DNA from: Clostridia bacterium
GTDB lineage: Bacteria > Bacillota > Clostridia > Oscillospirales > Acutalibacteraceae
Assembly: GCA_017549565.1 (NCBI GenBank)
Contig: JAFYUI010000029.1
Coordinates: 1 to 64,000 of the forward strand
Reading direction: 5' to 3'
DNA: 64,000 nt
In this document: positions 44,519 through 54,036 of the stretch, piece after piece
How positions within the stretch are numbered: the first letter of the stretch is position 1
How the letters are laid out: each line of letters opens with the position of its first letter
The notes under the pieces: model-generated
What the model was told of the DNA's origin: nothing
Database searches by the model: none
Seen by the model: only the letters and a program-made list of their open reading frames with translations
Translations under genes and position numbers: made by a program

Positions 44519-45412
44519 TTACACCTCCGGATAATTTACTATGCATTTAATGGCTATTTGCCGTTTTTGGCAGTCGGCAACACCGATGCCTAAAAATTGA
44601 TTTTTGTATTTTATACGAAAAAGCTCGTTTTCTTTAAAATTTTCAACATTTAAGCGTTCAAACGCAAGCTGACCGCCGTTGCAAAAACGGACTGCTTGGT
44701 TTTTAGTAACACTTAAAGCCCGCAAATGAGAAACCGCAACCTCTTCATTTAAAAGATAATTGCCAATGTTTTCTTCGTTTATATCATCAAGCGAAACGCA
44801 CTTTTCGATATCAAAGCCGGATGTCATAATTCGGTTAAGCTCGCTTAATGTTGCACCGCAACCAAGCGCATTGCCGATATCACGCGCAAGCGACCTTATA
44901 TATGTACCCTTTGAAACATGGCAAAGCATTGTAAAGCAGTTTTCACTGTCAAGCGGTGACAAAACCGAAAGCTCGAAAATTTCAATTTCGCGCGGTTTAA
45001 TTTCCACCGTTTTGCCTTGGCGCGCCAAATCATAAAGGCGCACCCCATCTTTTTTTAGGGCGCTGTACATTGGCGGCGTTTGGGATATTTTACCAATAAA
45101 TTTTTGAACAATGGCGTCGATATCCGCTTGGCTTACCGCCACCTTATTTTCGGCAATAATATTGCCTGTAATGTCGTCGGTATCGGTCAAAACGCCAAGC
45201 TTTACCCTTGCGATATATTTTTTATCATCATCAAGCATAAGCGAAGAAAGCGTGGTGGCCCGCCCCAAAAGTACAGGTAAAACGCCTGTTGCCATTGGGT
45301 CTAATGTGCCGGTGTGTCCCACACGCTTTTCACCCGCTAAACGCTTAATTCTTGCAACCGCCGAAAACGAGGTAATGCCCTTTGGCTTATTTATCAGCAC
45401 AAGCCCCTGCAT
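44519..45412 (-). CDS. truB: tRNA pseudouridine(55) synthase TruB
   Basis: The 297-aa protein has the GHTGTLDPMATGVLPV motif with the catalytic Asp, the KGTYIRSLARDIG motif, and a C-terminal domain. It converts U55 to pseudouridine in tRNA. ATG at 45412 has GGAGGG in the end of nrnA. Confidence 0.96.
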   Translation of the reverse strand: MQGLVLINKPKGITSFSAVARIKRLAGEKRVGHTGTLDPMATGVLPVLLGRATTLSSLMLDDDKKYIARVKLGVLTDTDDITGNIIAENKVAVSQADIDAIVQKFIGKISQTPPMYSALKKDGVRLYDLARQGKTVEIKPREIEIFELSVLSPLDSENCFTMLCHVSKGTYIRSLARDIGNALGCGATLSELNRIMTSGFDIEKCVSLDDINEENIGNYLLNEEVAVSHLRALSVTKNQAVRFCNGGQLAFERLNVENFKENELFRIKYKNQFLGIGVADCQKRQIAIKCIVNYPEV

Positions 45413-45413
45413 T

Positions 45414-46394
45414 TTAACCCTCCATATACTTTTGAACCACAGCTAAAATCTGTGACTTAACTTCTGCTATGTTGCCCTTAATAATTGCAGCCGCAGCCGA
45501 TTTATGACCGCCGCCGCCAAGCTCTTTTGCAATTTCGGCGGCATTGATTTTTTCAAAGGTGCGGATTGAAACCTTAAAGGCATCCTCATCAATCTGCTTT
45601 GCAGTAACACCAATATCAATACCCTCAACACTGCGGGAAATAAGGGCAATACCCTCAAGCTCGGCACCAAAGCAACCCGTTTGCTGCTGCATTTCGGTAG
45701 TAACGCTTAAAATAACGCATTTATCGTTAAAATGATATTCCATTGTTTCAAGCACACGGCGTTCCAAATCTAAAAGATTTTTCGACTTTGTGTCAAACAT
45801 AAGGCGGTTAATTTCACCTGTATTGATATTATAATCATAAAGCATTGAGGCAATTAAGTGTGTTTTTGCGGTAACATTTGAATATTTAAAACAGCCGGTG
45901 TCGGTTGCAATGCCCGCATAAAGTGCCTTTGCAGTTATGTCGTTAATATTAACACGCATTATTGTCAAAAGCTCGAAAATCATTTCGGCAGTAGCGGCTG
46001 CATTAACATCAAGAAATAGTTGCTTTGCATAATGACCGTTTGTTATATGGTGGTCAATATTAAGGTCGATTTTATCGCCAAATTCTTCCTGTAACGCACC
46101 CAAAAGCTTTTTATCGGCAATATCCACCGCAATAACAGTTGCATTTTCAAGTGCCACATGATTTGTTGGACGCACAAAAAAGTTGTATTTTTGGGGTATA
46201 ACATCAGGGCATAAAACACAAGCGGTTTTACCTATTTCATTAAGACCGTAATAAAGCGCATAAGCCGAGCCCAAAGTGTCACCATCAGGCGAGGTATGGG
46301 TCAGTATTATATAATTGTCGTGCTTTTTTAAATACCTTGCCGTTTGCTTTAAATTAAGCATTTGGCAAAAGGTGTCTTTTTTATTCTTGTTCAT
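45414..46394 (-). CDS. nrnA: DHH family phosphoesterase, NrnA-like oligoribonuclease
   Basis: The 326-aa protein has a DHH domain (HTSPDGDTLGSA, VAVDIAD, IDHHITN) and a C-terminal DHHA1 domain (GGGGHKSAAAA). NrnA-type enzymes degrade nanoRNAs and dephosphorylate pAp. ATG at 46394 lies within the end of rbfA (14-base overlap) after AAGAGG. Position between rbfA and truB is the standard Firmicute order. Confidence 0.94.
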   Translation of the reverse strand: MNKNKKDTFCQMLNLKQTARYLKKHDNYIILTHTSPDGDTLGSAYALYYGLNEIGKTACVLCPDVIPQKYNFFVRPTNHVALENATVIAVDIADKKLLGALQEEFGDKIDLNIDHHITNGHYAKQLFLDVNAAATAEMIFELLTIMRVNINDITAKALYAGIATDTGCFKYSNVTAKTHLIASMLYDYNINTGEINRLMFDTKSKNLLDLERRVLETMEYHFNDKCVILSVTTEMQQQTGCFGAELEGIALISRSVEGIDIGVTAKQIDEDAFKVSIRTFEKINAAEIAKELGGGGHKSAAAAIIKGNIAEVKSQILAVVQKYMEG

Positions 46395-46740
46395 TATTTT
46401 CCTCTTTAAAAGATTCAATGATTTTAGAAATTTTTGCACTATGACCGATAGAATCATCTGCTATAAAGCGAAGCTCGGGCACCTTGCGAAGCTTTAAGTG
46501 AGCACCAAGCTCACGCCTTAAATAGCCCGAAGCACCCTTAAGGGCTTTAACCGACTGAACAGTCGCTTCATAGCCCTCAATAGCGCTGACATAAACCGTT
46601 GCATAAGAAAGGTCGTTTGTTACATCAACCTTAACAATGCTTAAAAGCTTGCTTACTCGGGGGTCTTTAACCTCTCGCAAAAGCTCTGACAGACAAACCC
46701 TTACATCAGATGTTATACGGTTAATTTTAAATCCTGCCAT
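46381..46740 (-). CDS. rbfA: Ribosome-binding factor A
   Basis: The 119-aa protein matches RbfA: DPRVSKLLSIVKVDVTNDLSYATVYVS and GYLRRELGAHLKLRKVPELRF. It helps mature the 30S subunit. Its ATG shares one base with the infB stop (TAATG), so translation is coupled. Confidence 0.95.
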   Translation of the reverse strand: MAGFKINRITSDVRVCLSELLREVKDPRVSKLLSIVKVDVTNDLSYATVYVSAIEGYEATVQSVKALKGASGYLRRELGAHLKLRKVPELRFIADDSIGHSAKISKIIESFKEENNEQE

Positions 46741-49256
46741 TAGTCTCTATATTCCTCCATAATGAATGCCTCGAAAATATCTCCCTCTTTAATATCGGCA
46801 AATTTTTCAAGACCTATACCACATTCATAGCCCTGGGCAACTTCTTTAACATCATCCTTAAAGCGACGGAGAGAATCAATCTTATCTTCGCAAATTACAA
46901 TACCGTCACGAACAAGGCGTAATTGTGCCGAACGGGCAACCTTGCCGTTTGTGATATAACAACCTGCAATAGTGCCAACATTAGAAATCTTATAAACGCT
47001 TCTAACCTCGGCAGTACCGATGATATTTTCACGGAACTTGGGTGCTAACATACCCTTCATAGCGGCTTCAATTTCTTCAATGCAGTCGTAAATAATGCGA
47101 TACATACGCATATCAACGCCTTCGCGTTCGGCAGTTTCTTTTGCAACTGCGTCGGGGCGAACATTAAAGCCAACGATAATTGCGCCTGATGCCTGTGCCA
47201 AGGTAACGTCAGATTCGTTAACAGCACCAACACCGCCGTGAATTACGCACACCTTAACCTCATCATTTGAAAGCTTAACAAGACTTTCTCTAACAGCTTC
47301 AACCGAGCCCTGAACGTCGGCCTTAACGATAATGTTGAGCTCTTTAAGGTCACCTGCTGAAAGGTTATCAAAGAGATTATCAAGTGTAACCTTTTGTTTA
47401 GCATTATTAAGTTCGTCTTTTGCCTTTTGCTTTCTTTGTTCAACAAGCTGACGGGCAAGGCGTTCATCAGATACAGCATCAAATACATCGCCTGCATTTG
47501 GCGTTTCGGCAAGACCTGTAATTTCAACAGGAACAGAAGGACCTGCAACTTTAAGTTCAACACCGTTTTCGTTAGTCATTACACGAACACGGCCAACCGC
47601 TGTGCCCGCAACAATTATGTCGCCTGTTTTAAGTGTGCCGTTTTGAACAAGAAGTGATGCCACAGGACCACGGCCCTTGTCAAGACGGGCTTCAATAACA
47701 ATACCCTTTGCTCTACGGTCGGGGTTTGCTTTAAGCTCTTGCATTTCGGCAACCAAAAGGATATTTTCCAAAAGGTTGTCAATACCCATATGTGTTTTGG
47801 CCGAAACGGGAACACAAATAATATCGCCGCCCCATTCTTCAGGCACAAGCTCGTGCTCGGTGAGCTGTTGCATAATGCGGTCGGGGTTTGCTTCGGGCTT
47901 ATCCATTTTGTTTATTGCAACAATAATTTGCACCTTTGCAGCTTTTGCGTGGTTAATTGCTTCGATGGTTTGTGGCATAATACCGTCATCGGCAGCAACA
48001 ACAAGTACTGCAATATCGGTTGCCATTGCACCGCGTTGGCGCATAGAGGTGAACGCTGCGTGGCCGGGAGTATCAAGGAAAGTGATATCCTCGCCGTTGC
48101 AGTTTACACGGTAAGCACCGATATGCTGTGTAATACCACCCGCTTCGGTTGAGGTAACTGCGGTGTCACGGATAGCGTCAAGAAGTGAAGTTTTACCGTG
48201 GTCAACGTGGCCCATTACAACAACAACGGGGCTGCGGGGTTTAAGGTTTTCAGCAGTATCCTCGGTGTCATCCATAATTTTTTCTTCAATGGTAACAACA
48301 ACTGCTTTTTGAATCTTGGCACCCATTTCGGTAACAACAATTTCAGCAGTATCATAGTCGATTACTTGGTTAACAGTAGTCATCATACCAAGTTTTAAAA
48401 GCTCTTTAATAACTTCAGCAGCAGTTTTCTTTAAAGCGGCAGCAAGCTCGCCCACAGTAATTTCATCCCCAACAGTAACTGTAATTGGGGTTTTCTTAAT
48501 GCGTTCAAGCTGCATTCTGCGCATCTTGTCTGCCTCGGTCTCACGCTTTGCACCTTGGGGACGCTTATAGTCCTTAGATTTTTGCTTAATCTTTTGCTTG
48601 CGTGAATAGTTATCCTGCATAGAGTTTGCAGGAGCAATGGTTTCATATTTTTCGTTGTATTTATCGATATTTACATTAGATGTGCGGGTATCGATATGGC
48701 GAATTTCAGCAGGGCCGCGGTTTGGTGTATCGCCTGCCACTTTATCCTTTTTCTTAGAAACAAAGGGTTGTGGGTCAGAGGGCTTGTGTTCCTTCTTAAC
48801 CTCAACAGGTTTTTCTGCCTTCTTATTTTCCTTTTTCGGCTCTGCCTTTGGTTCAACCTTTTTAGGTTGTTCTTTTTTCGGCTCTTCCTTTTTGGGCTCT
48901 GCCTTTTTCGGCTCGGGCTTTTTGGGTGCGGGTTTGTTTTTAGCATCTTCAGCCGCAGCTGCTGCCTTTAATTGCTCCAAAATTGCCATTTGCTCCAAAA
49001 GCTTTTTGTTCTTTTCTTCCTCACGCGCTTTTTTGGCCTTTTCGCGTGCCTCTGCACCTGTGGCAAAGTAAGCGGTAAAGTTTTTCACCGCATTGTCTTT
49101 TGTTAATTTATTGAAAAAACGACCGATTTCTTGCTCATTTAAAGTGGCGCTTGATTTCTTTTCAACACCCGAAACTTCGGTTGCGATGGCGGCCACTTCC
49201 TTAGAACTCATATTAAGGTCTTTGGCAAGGTCACTGACTTTATATTTATTGGTCAT
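46740..49256 (-). CDS. infB: Translation initiation factor IF-2
   Basis: The 838-aa protein has the N-terminal IF2N domain (about 1-55), a long Lys/Glu/Pro-rich linker (about 85-250), a second IF2N-like segment, and the GTPase domain with [12 protein letters not shown] near residue 348, DTPGHAAFT and NKMDKP, then domains II-IV. It places initiator tRNA on the ribosome. ATG at 49256 has AGGAGG eight bases upstream; the ATG at 49262 is too close to it. It overlaps the L7Ae gene by 11 bases. Confidence 0.97.
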   Translation of the reverse strand: MTNKYKVSDLAKDLNMSSKEVAAIATEVSGVEKKSSATLNEQEIGRFFNKLTKDNAVKNFTAYFATGAEAREKAKKAREEEKNKKLLEQMAILEQLKAAAAAEDAKNKPAPKKPEPKKAEPKKEEPKKEQPKKVEPKAEPKKENKKAEKPVEVKKEHKPSDPQPFVSKKKDKVAGDTPNRGPAEIRHIDTRTSNVNIDKYNEKYETIAPANSMQDNYSRKQKIKQKSKDYKRPQGAKRETEADKMRRMQLERIKKTPITVTVGDEITVGELAAALKKTAAEVIKELLKLGMMTTVNQVIDYDTAEIVVTEMGAKIQKAVVVTIEEKIMDDTEDTAENLKPRSPVVVVMGHVDHGKTSLLDAIRDTAVTSTEAGGITQHIGAYRVNCNGEDITFLDTPGHAAFTSMRQRGAMATDIAVLVVAADDGIMPQTIEAINHAKAAKVQIIVAINKMDKPEANPDRIMQQLTEHELVPEEWGGDIICVPVSAKTHMGIDNLLENILLVAEMQELKANPDRRAKGIVIEARLDKGRGPVASLLVQNGTLKTGDIIVAGTAVGRVRVMTNENGVELKVAGPSVPVEITGLAETPNAGDVFDAVSDERLARQLVEQRKQKAKDELNNAKQKVTLDNLFDNLSAGDLKELNIIVKADVQGSVEAVRESLVKLSNDEVKVCVIHGGVGAVNESDVTLAQASGAIIVGFNVRPDAVAKETAEREGVDMRMYRIIYDCIEEIEAAMKGMLAPKFRENIIGTAEVRSVYKISNVGTIAGCYITNGKVARSAQLRLVRDGIVICEDKIDSLRRFKDDVKEVAQGYECGIGLEKFADIKEGDIFEAFIMEEYRD

Positions 49257-49554
49257 TAGCATATCCTCCTTTAATTGCTTCGGCAAACGATTTATCATTT
49301 ACCGAAATAATACCGCATTTTCGACCTACGGCTTTTGACATAGCTTCAATATCTATATCCTTTAAAGAAATTAACGAAATGTTATTACTATTTGCAAAAA
49401 AGGCAATTTCCTTTTGGCTTTTTTCAGAAACATCACAGGCACAAACCACAAGAAAGCTCTTGCCTGATTTTACTGCCATTTTTGACATATCCATACCAAA
49501 CGACAGCTTACCCGCTTTGGCTGCAAAGCCCAAAAGTGTTAAACTTTTAGCCAT
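49246..49554 (-). CDS. L7Ae/YlxQ family RNA-binding protein
   Basis: The 102-aa protein resembles L7Ae-type K-turn binders: [18 protein letters not shown] and [18 protein letters not shown]. It has the usual place between ylxR and infB. ATG at 49554 overlaps the ylxR stop by eight bases; a GTG at 49563 is also possible. It probably binds a kink-turn RNA in the ribosome or RNase P. Confidence 0.9.
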   Translation of the reverse strand: MAKSLTLLGFAAKAGKLSFGMDMSKMAVKSGKSFLVVCACDVSEKSQKEIAFFANSNNISLISLKDIDIEAMSKAVGRKCGIISVNDKSFAEAIKGGYANDQ

Positions 49555-49819
49555 TTGCTTCACTTAATGCCTTTTCTAAATTATCGTAAACCTCAGCCGA
49601 TACCGCCATACTAAAAGCGCGTGACAAGGAATTTTGCTTTTTCGCTTTTTTTAAGCATTCGGCACAGTTGCAGATATAAGCCCCTCTGCCGTTAAGCTTG
49701 CCGGTAAAGTCAAGTTTAATTTCACCCTCGGGTGTTTTTACAACGCGTATAAGCTCCTTCTTCGGCTTCATTTCGTGACAGCCGGTGCACATACGCATGG
49801 GTATTTTTTTAACAGTCAT
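49547..49819 (-). CDS. rnpM: YlxR/RnpM RNA-binding protein (DUF448)
   Basis: The 90-aa protein has the family pattern RMCTGCHEMKPKKELIRVV and GRGAYIC...C with four cysteines that may bind metal. Homologs bind RNA, including RNase P RNA. ATG at 49819 begins MTVKKIPMR. It lies between nusA and the L7Ae gene. Confidence 0.93.
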   Translation of the reverse strand: MTVKKIPMRMCTGCHEMKPKKELIRVVKTPEGEIKLDFTGKLNGRGAYICNCAECLKKAKKQNSLSRAFSMAVSAEVYDNLEKALSEANG

Positions 49820-49843
49820 AACATTTCCTCATAAAAATTAAAA

Positions 49844-50929
49844 TTATTCGCCGTAGTAACCGCTTTCGGGGTGAATGTCAATCTTCCAGCCGGTAAGCTT
49901 GGCAGCAAGACGAACATTTTGACCCTTATTGCCGATAGCAAGTGATAACTGTGCGTCAGGCACCTTTACCTTGCAGGCCTTTGGCTCTTCGCTGATAATT
50001 TCAACCGAAGTAACTTTTGCGGGAGAAAGCGCTTCTGAAATGAAGAGTACGGGGTCTTCGCTATATTTAACAATATCGATCTTTTCGCCTGCAAGCTCTT
50101 CAACAATTCGGTTTACGCGTTCACCACGGGGACCGATACAAGCGCCGATTGGGTCAATTTCAGGGTTGGGTGAATAAACAGCCAACTTTGTGCGTGAGCC
50201 CGCTTGACGAGAAACCGACTTAATTTCAATAGTGCCGTCAAAAATTTCGGGAACTTCGGTTTCAAATAGGCGTTTTACAAGACCGGGATGTGTGCGGGAA
50301 AGCATTACACGAGGACCGCGTTCGGTTTCCTTAACATCAACCAAATAAACTTTAATGTGGTCGCCCTCTTTAAGCACCTCGTCAGGAACCTGCTCTGCCT
50401 TTGGCAGAGTTGCTTCGCTGTGGCCGATAGCCAAAATAGCGTTGCCTGTTTTGGGGTCAATTTTTTGAACAAGGGCCGATAAAAGCTCTTTTGTGTGGCT
50501 TTGGAATTCAGCCAAAGTATGTCCGCGTTCGGCTTCACGCACACCTTGGCGGAAGTTGTTTTTAGAATTTTGTGCAACCACGCGACCAAACTTTCTTGGG
50601 TCAAGCTTAATATCAACAAAACCGTTTTCAATAGATTTGGGGTCGATTAAAGCGGCGTCCTCTTTTGAAATTTCGGTATAGGGGTCTAACACCTCATCAA
50701 CAACAGTTTTGCGAGCAGTCACTGTAAAAATTTCTTTTTCGGGGTCAATTACGCAGGAAACGATTTCATTTCCGCCGTAATCCTTGCGGGCAGCAACGGT
50801 AATTGCATCAGCAATTTTTTCGGCGATAAATTCCATCGGAATTCCTCTTTCTTCTTCCATTGCTTTAAGTGCTGCAAAAAATTCAGCATTGTTTATTTCG
50901 TCTTTTTTAATCTTTTTTGCTCTTGCCAT
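49844..50929 (-). CDS. nusA: Transcription termination/antitermination protein NusA
   Basis: The 361-aa protein has a NusA N-domain (about 1-130), S1 domain (about 135-200, with GPRVMLSRTHPGLVKRLFETEVPEI) and two KH domains (GPRGERVNRIVEEL and AIGNKGQNVRLAAKLTGWKIDI). It lacks the C-terminal acidic repeats, as in other Firmicutes. ATG at 50929 is preferred because GGAGGA lies upstream; the ATG at 50947 overlaps that site. Confidence 0.97.
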   Translation of the reverse strand: MARAKKIKKDEINNAEFFAALKAMEEERGIPMEFIAEKIADAITVAARKDYGGNEIVSCVIDPEKEIFTVTARKTVVDEVLDPYTEISKEDAALIDPKSIENGFVDIKLDPRKFGRVVAQNSKNNFRQGVREAERGHTLAEFQSHTKELLSALVQKIDPKTGNAILAIGHSEATLPKAEQVPDEVLKEGDHIKVYLVDVKETERGPRVMLSRTHPGLVKRLFETEVPEIFDGTIEIKSVSRQAGSRTKLAVYSPNPEIDPIGACIGPRGERVNRIVEELAGEKIDIVKYSEDPVLFISEALSPAKVTSVEIISEEPKACKVKVPDAQLSLAIGNKGQNVRLAAKLTGWKIDIHPESGYYGE

Positions 50930-50946
50930 TTTTCTATATTCCTCCA

Positions 50947-51399
50947 TTAATCAAAATAACATACATTTGCTTTTGAAATTTGCTTTAATTCAAACTTCAT
51001 TTCATTACCGTCAACATCCATTACAATTTCATCGTCAGCCGATAAAAGCGTGCCGATAAATTCCTTTGTGCCGTCGATTGCCTTATAAAGCTTAACCTTT
51101 ATTTTTTGACCGATTACCGCACTGTAATGTGTGTCGCGGGTTAATTCGCGTTCAAACCCACAGGAACAAACCTCTAAATAATAAGATTTGTCAATGGGGT
51201 CGTGCTCATCTAAAATAGGGTCTATCGCATGGGAAACGTTGGTGCAGTCATCAATAGAAATTCCGTCTTCCTTATCGATAAAAACACGCAAATACCAGGA
51301 TGCCCCCTCCTTAACAAAACGCACATCCCATAAAGTAACACCTTGTGACTCAACAGTGTCTTTTATAAGGTCGTAAACTCGTTCTGCCGCACTTGCCAT
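50947..51399 (-). CDS. rimP: Ribosome maturation factor RimP
   Basis: The 150-aa protein has VEVCSCGFERELTRDTHY (RimP signature SPGxDRPL-like region) and WYLRVFIDKEDGISIDDCTNVS. It matures the 30S subunit. ATG at 51399 follows AAGGAG. It is the first gene of the nine-gene operon. Confidence 0.93.
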   Translation of the reverse strand: MASAAERVYDLIKDTVESQGVTLWDVRFVKEGASWYLRVFIDKEDGISIDDCTNVSHAIDPILDEHDPIDKSYYLEVCSCGFERELTRDTHYSAVIGQKIKVKLYKAIDGTKEFIGTLLSADDEIVMDVDGNEMKFELKQISKANVCYFD

Positions 51400-51424
51400 A
51401 AATTCAACTCCTTGCAAAACAAAA

Positions 51425-51446
51425 GTGAGTAGCTTTCGCCACTCAC
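51425..51446 (-). terminator. Terminator-like hairpin in the rimP-nusA leader
   Basis: On the minus strand GTGAGTGGC-GAAA-GCTACTCAC (one G-U pair) is followed by TTTTGTTTTG. It lies between the promoter and rimP, so it could attenuate the operon. Confidence 0.7.
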
Positions 51447-51472
51447 CTTTCTTTAGAATTATTACATTCGTG

Positions 51473-51501
51473 ATTATAACATATATAATCTTAAAAATCA
51501 A
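51473..51501 (-). promoter_or_regulatory. Promoter of the rimP-nusA-infB-ribF operon
   Basis: On the minus strand TTGATT (51496-51501) and TATAAT (51473-51478) are 17 bases apart. Confidence 0.8.
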
Positions 51502-51511
51502 GCATTATTTT

Positions 51512-53155
51512 TTATTCAAATTCTTCATCGCCCTGATAGGTGTTGATATAAATCTTAACGCTCATATTAGCGTGTACCTGTGCACCGGGGGCGGGGTATT
51601 GCTCGATAATTTGGTTTGGAGTATATGCTTCGTCATATTTTTCCAAAACCTCAATATTTTCGTATAAGAAGCCGCTCTTCAAAAGCTCTAACTTTGCTTC
51701 TGTTTCGTTCTTGTTAAGAACACTTGGCATTTTGAAATCTTTCGGGCCAAGACTTATAACAAGTTCAATTTCAGTGTCCTTCTTAACGCTTGTGCCCTTT
51801 GCAACCGACTGTGCACAAACAGTACCGCGCGGCTGTGTTGAATATTCTTGCTTTTTAAGCACAAAAACAAAGTTTTCATTTGCTTCTTTTTCAATTATTG
51901 AAGAATAATATTCGCCCGTGAAATCAGGCACAGCATAAAGCTTTTCAACCTCTTCGGGTATATCATCAGGTCTGTCACCGATATTGTCAACAACAGGTGC
52001 GCTGGTTGACGGCGTGCTTGACTGATTATCATCATTTTGGCCGAAGATATCATCACGGAAAACGGTGAACATTAAAATGATACCTAAAATCAAGAAACAA
52101 ATTATAGTAACTATAGTTGTAACAAGCACAACCTTGCCGTTTCCTGTGTTCTTCTTTTCACCCTTTACGGCTTTTTTGTCAACAACCGCCGTTGGAATTT
52201 CACCGTAAACCAACTGGTTTTTAAGTGTTTCAATGTCGGGTGTGCGGTCAGCAGGTCTTACCTGTAAACCGTTGGCAAGTGAAGAAAGCACCTGACGAGG
52301 CAATTCTTCGGCAAACCTTGCAGGAATTGACATAACATCATTTTCAAGGCGTGCGGTTGCCTTTGGTGGCAATGTGCCGATTAAAACATTGAAAAGTGTT
52401 GCACAAAAACCGTAAACATCGGTGTAAGCATCAATATGCATTTCTTCTTCGGTTTTATACTGCTCAGCCGCAGCAAAGCCGTCTAAAACCTCAAACTGAA
52501 TTTCATCATTTTCATAACGAAGCTTATTTATTGAATAACCATTAAGACGAAGCTTGCCGTCACGACCAACAATTATTGTGTCGGTTGAAATACCCTTGTG
52601 AACAAAGCCAAGGTCGTGCATACCTTTAATCGTGTCAATAAGTGGCAAGAAAAGTGCACGGGCTTGTTCCCACTTTAATGTGCCGCCGTTTTGTTTAAGA
52701 AAATCACTTAAAGTAATGCCTGCAATGTTTTGCTTAATAGCAAAAGCGGTGCCGTTTTCTTCAAAAACCTCAATTACGGGAATTAAAGATGGCAGTTCAC
52801 TTGATTTAATTGCTTTGTTAATTTCTAAAAACTGTAAAAGTCCCTCGTTAAAGGTGTATTCCTTACCCTTTAAAATTGAAACTGTTTTGTCGGCATTACG
52901 CTTTGCAACACCTGCCGGAAAATATTCCACAACCTTAACAATTACATCATTAAGTGTGTCCCAACCGATATAGGTAATGCCTTCGCCGTTTACCGATAAA
53001 ACCCTGCCAATCATAAAGCGGTCGTTAATTACAGTTTTAAGAGAAACTGCATTTTTAGGGTTTTTTGCCTTTGAATCGAAACCGCAAATGGGGCAAATTG
53101 CTTCCCCACCGTTATCGTTCATACAGCCCATACAAAGTCTGTCGGTGCTTATCAT
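51512..53155 (-). CDS. Zinc-ribbon PASTA pseudokinase
   Basis: The 547-aa protein has an N-terminal zinc ribbon (Cys8, Cys11, Cys21, Cys24), a Ser/Thr kinase-like domain (about 45-310), a membrane helix (about 325-350), an acidic linker and two C-terminal PASTA domains. The ATP lysine (VIVK, K74) is present, but HRD is HKG (186-188, catalytic Asp to Gly), the metal Asn is Thr193, and DFG is NGY (205-207). So it is very likely inactive as a kinase. PASTA domains usually bind peptidoglycan fragments, so it may sense cell-wall state. ATG at 53155 has GGAGG upstream. Confidence 0.88.
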   Translation of the reverse strand: MISTDRLCMGCMNDNGGEAICPICGFDSKAKNPKNAVSLKTVINDRFMIGRVLSVNGEGITYIGWDTLNDVIVKVVEYFPAGVAKRNADKTVSILKGKEYTFNEGLLQFLEINKAIKSSELPSLIPVIEVFEENGTAFAIKQNIAGITLSDFLKQNGGTLKWEQARALFLPLIDTIKGMHDLGFVHKGISTDTIIVGRDGKLRLNGYSINKLRYENDEIQFEVLDGFAAAEQYKTEEEMHIDAYTDVYGFCATLFNVLIGTLPPKATARLENDVMSIPARFAEELPRQVLSSLANGLQVRPADRTPDIETLKNQLVYGEIPTAVVDKKAVKGEKKNTGNGKVVLVTTIVTIICFLILGIILMFTVFRDDIFGQNDDNQSSTPSTSAPVVDNIGDRPDDIPEEVEKLYAVPDFTGEYYSSIIEKEANENFVFVLKKQEYSTQPRGTVCAQSVAKGTSVKKDTEIELVISLGPKDFKMPSVLNKNETEAKLELLKSGFLYENIEVLEKYDEAYTPNQIIEQYPAPGAQVHANMSVKIYINTYQGDEEFE

Positions 53156-53205
53156 AAACAACCTCCAAAAAATTTTTGCTTTATTTAAAAAAGCGTTTTA
53201 TTATA

Positions 53206-53934
53206 CTATTTTACCACACTTGTCAAGTCGGCTTCTATTTTTTCTGTATTTTTACTGCCTTTTTCAATCTTTATCATCTTTTTAAAAACACAGGTGTGGT
53301 GGGGTGTTATAACCCTATCCTCGTGAAGTGAGCCAAAATACCAATGCTTAAATTCACAGGCCGAACCGATTTCCTGAAAATAGCCGTTAAGTTTGTTAAC
53401 GCGGTCGGTATTGCCGCGTCGCAGCAGCATTGCACTTTTTACCAAGGATGGTGGCTCGTGCGTGACAAAGTAGTCAACCTTACAGCCAACCTCGTCCAAA
53501 ATTTTTGCACCCTCAGCCATTTCTAATGCGGTGGGCTCTTCATCGCTCCACCAAGTGCCCTGTTCACGACGCATTTCACGGTCGGTGCTTTCCCCACCGC
53601 CAAAGGTGAAAAAGGTGTTACCCTCTAAATTGAAAATTTGGCCCCGCATTAAGTGTATTAAATTGCCCTTAATTCTATGTACCATACCACCGTGCCAATA
53701 GGTAACGCGGGAACGGTAGATACGCTCTAAATTATCGTGTGTGCCGTCAATAAAGGCGGTCACAAAACGGCGTGACGCTAAATAGTCTATAACCTCTTTT
53801 TCGGTTTTGTCACCCGAAAATATGTAACCAAAGTCGCCCGTACAAATTAAAATATCGCCGCTTTTTAGCTTTCTGAAATTTTTGTCATAAAGGCGTTCTA
53901 ACTCGCCGTGCATATCCCCTGTTATATAAACCAA
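53206..53934 (-). CDS. Metallophosphoesterase family protein
   Basis: The 242-aa protein has calcineurin-like phosphoesterase motifs: GDMHGE near the N-terminus, CTGDFGY, DGTHDN and VTHEPP. The target may be a phosphate ester or nucleotide. TTG at 53934 is the start, six bases after GAGGTGA. It lies 50 bases upstream of the pseudokinase gene and may share its transcript. Confidence 0.85.
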   Translation of the reverse strand: MVYITGDMHGELERLYDKNFRKLKSGDILICTGDFGYIFSGDKTEKEVIDYLASRRFVTAFIDGTHDNLERIYRSRVTYWHGGMVHRIKGNLIHLMRGQIFNLEGNTFFTFGGGESTDREMRREQGTWWSDEEPTALEMAEGAKILDEVGCKVDYFVTHEPPSLVKSAMLLRRGNTDRVNKLNGYFQEIGSACEFKHWYFGSLHEDRVITPHHTCVFKKMIKIEKGSKNTEKIEADLTSVVK

Positions 53935-53983
53935 ATTTCGTCACCTCTTTTACAAAATAATGCTTTATTTTTAAATGAAATAC

Positions 53984-53992
53984 TGATATAAT
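53984..53992 (+). promoter_or_regulatory. Extended -10 promoter of the D,D-carboxypeptidase-like gene
   Basis: TG-A-TATAAT: TG at 53984-53985 and TATAAT at 53987-53992 form an extended -10 element; the -35 region (TTTATT) is weak. Confidence 0.55.
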
Positions 53993-54036
53993 AACATTGT
54001 ATGAAATCATTATACTACATATTGAAGGAGATTTCT

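Noticed and set aside
48637..49071. Plus-strand frame inside infB
   Set aside because: It mirrors the low-complexity Lys/Glu linker of IF-2 and has no independent support.
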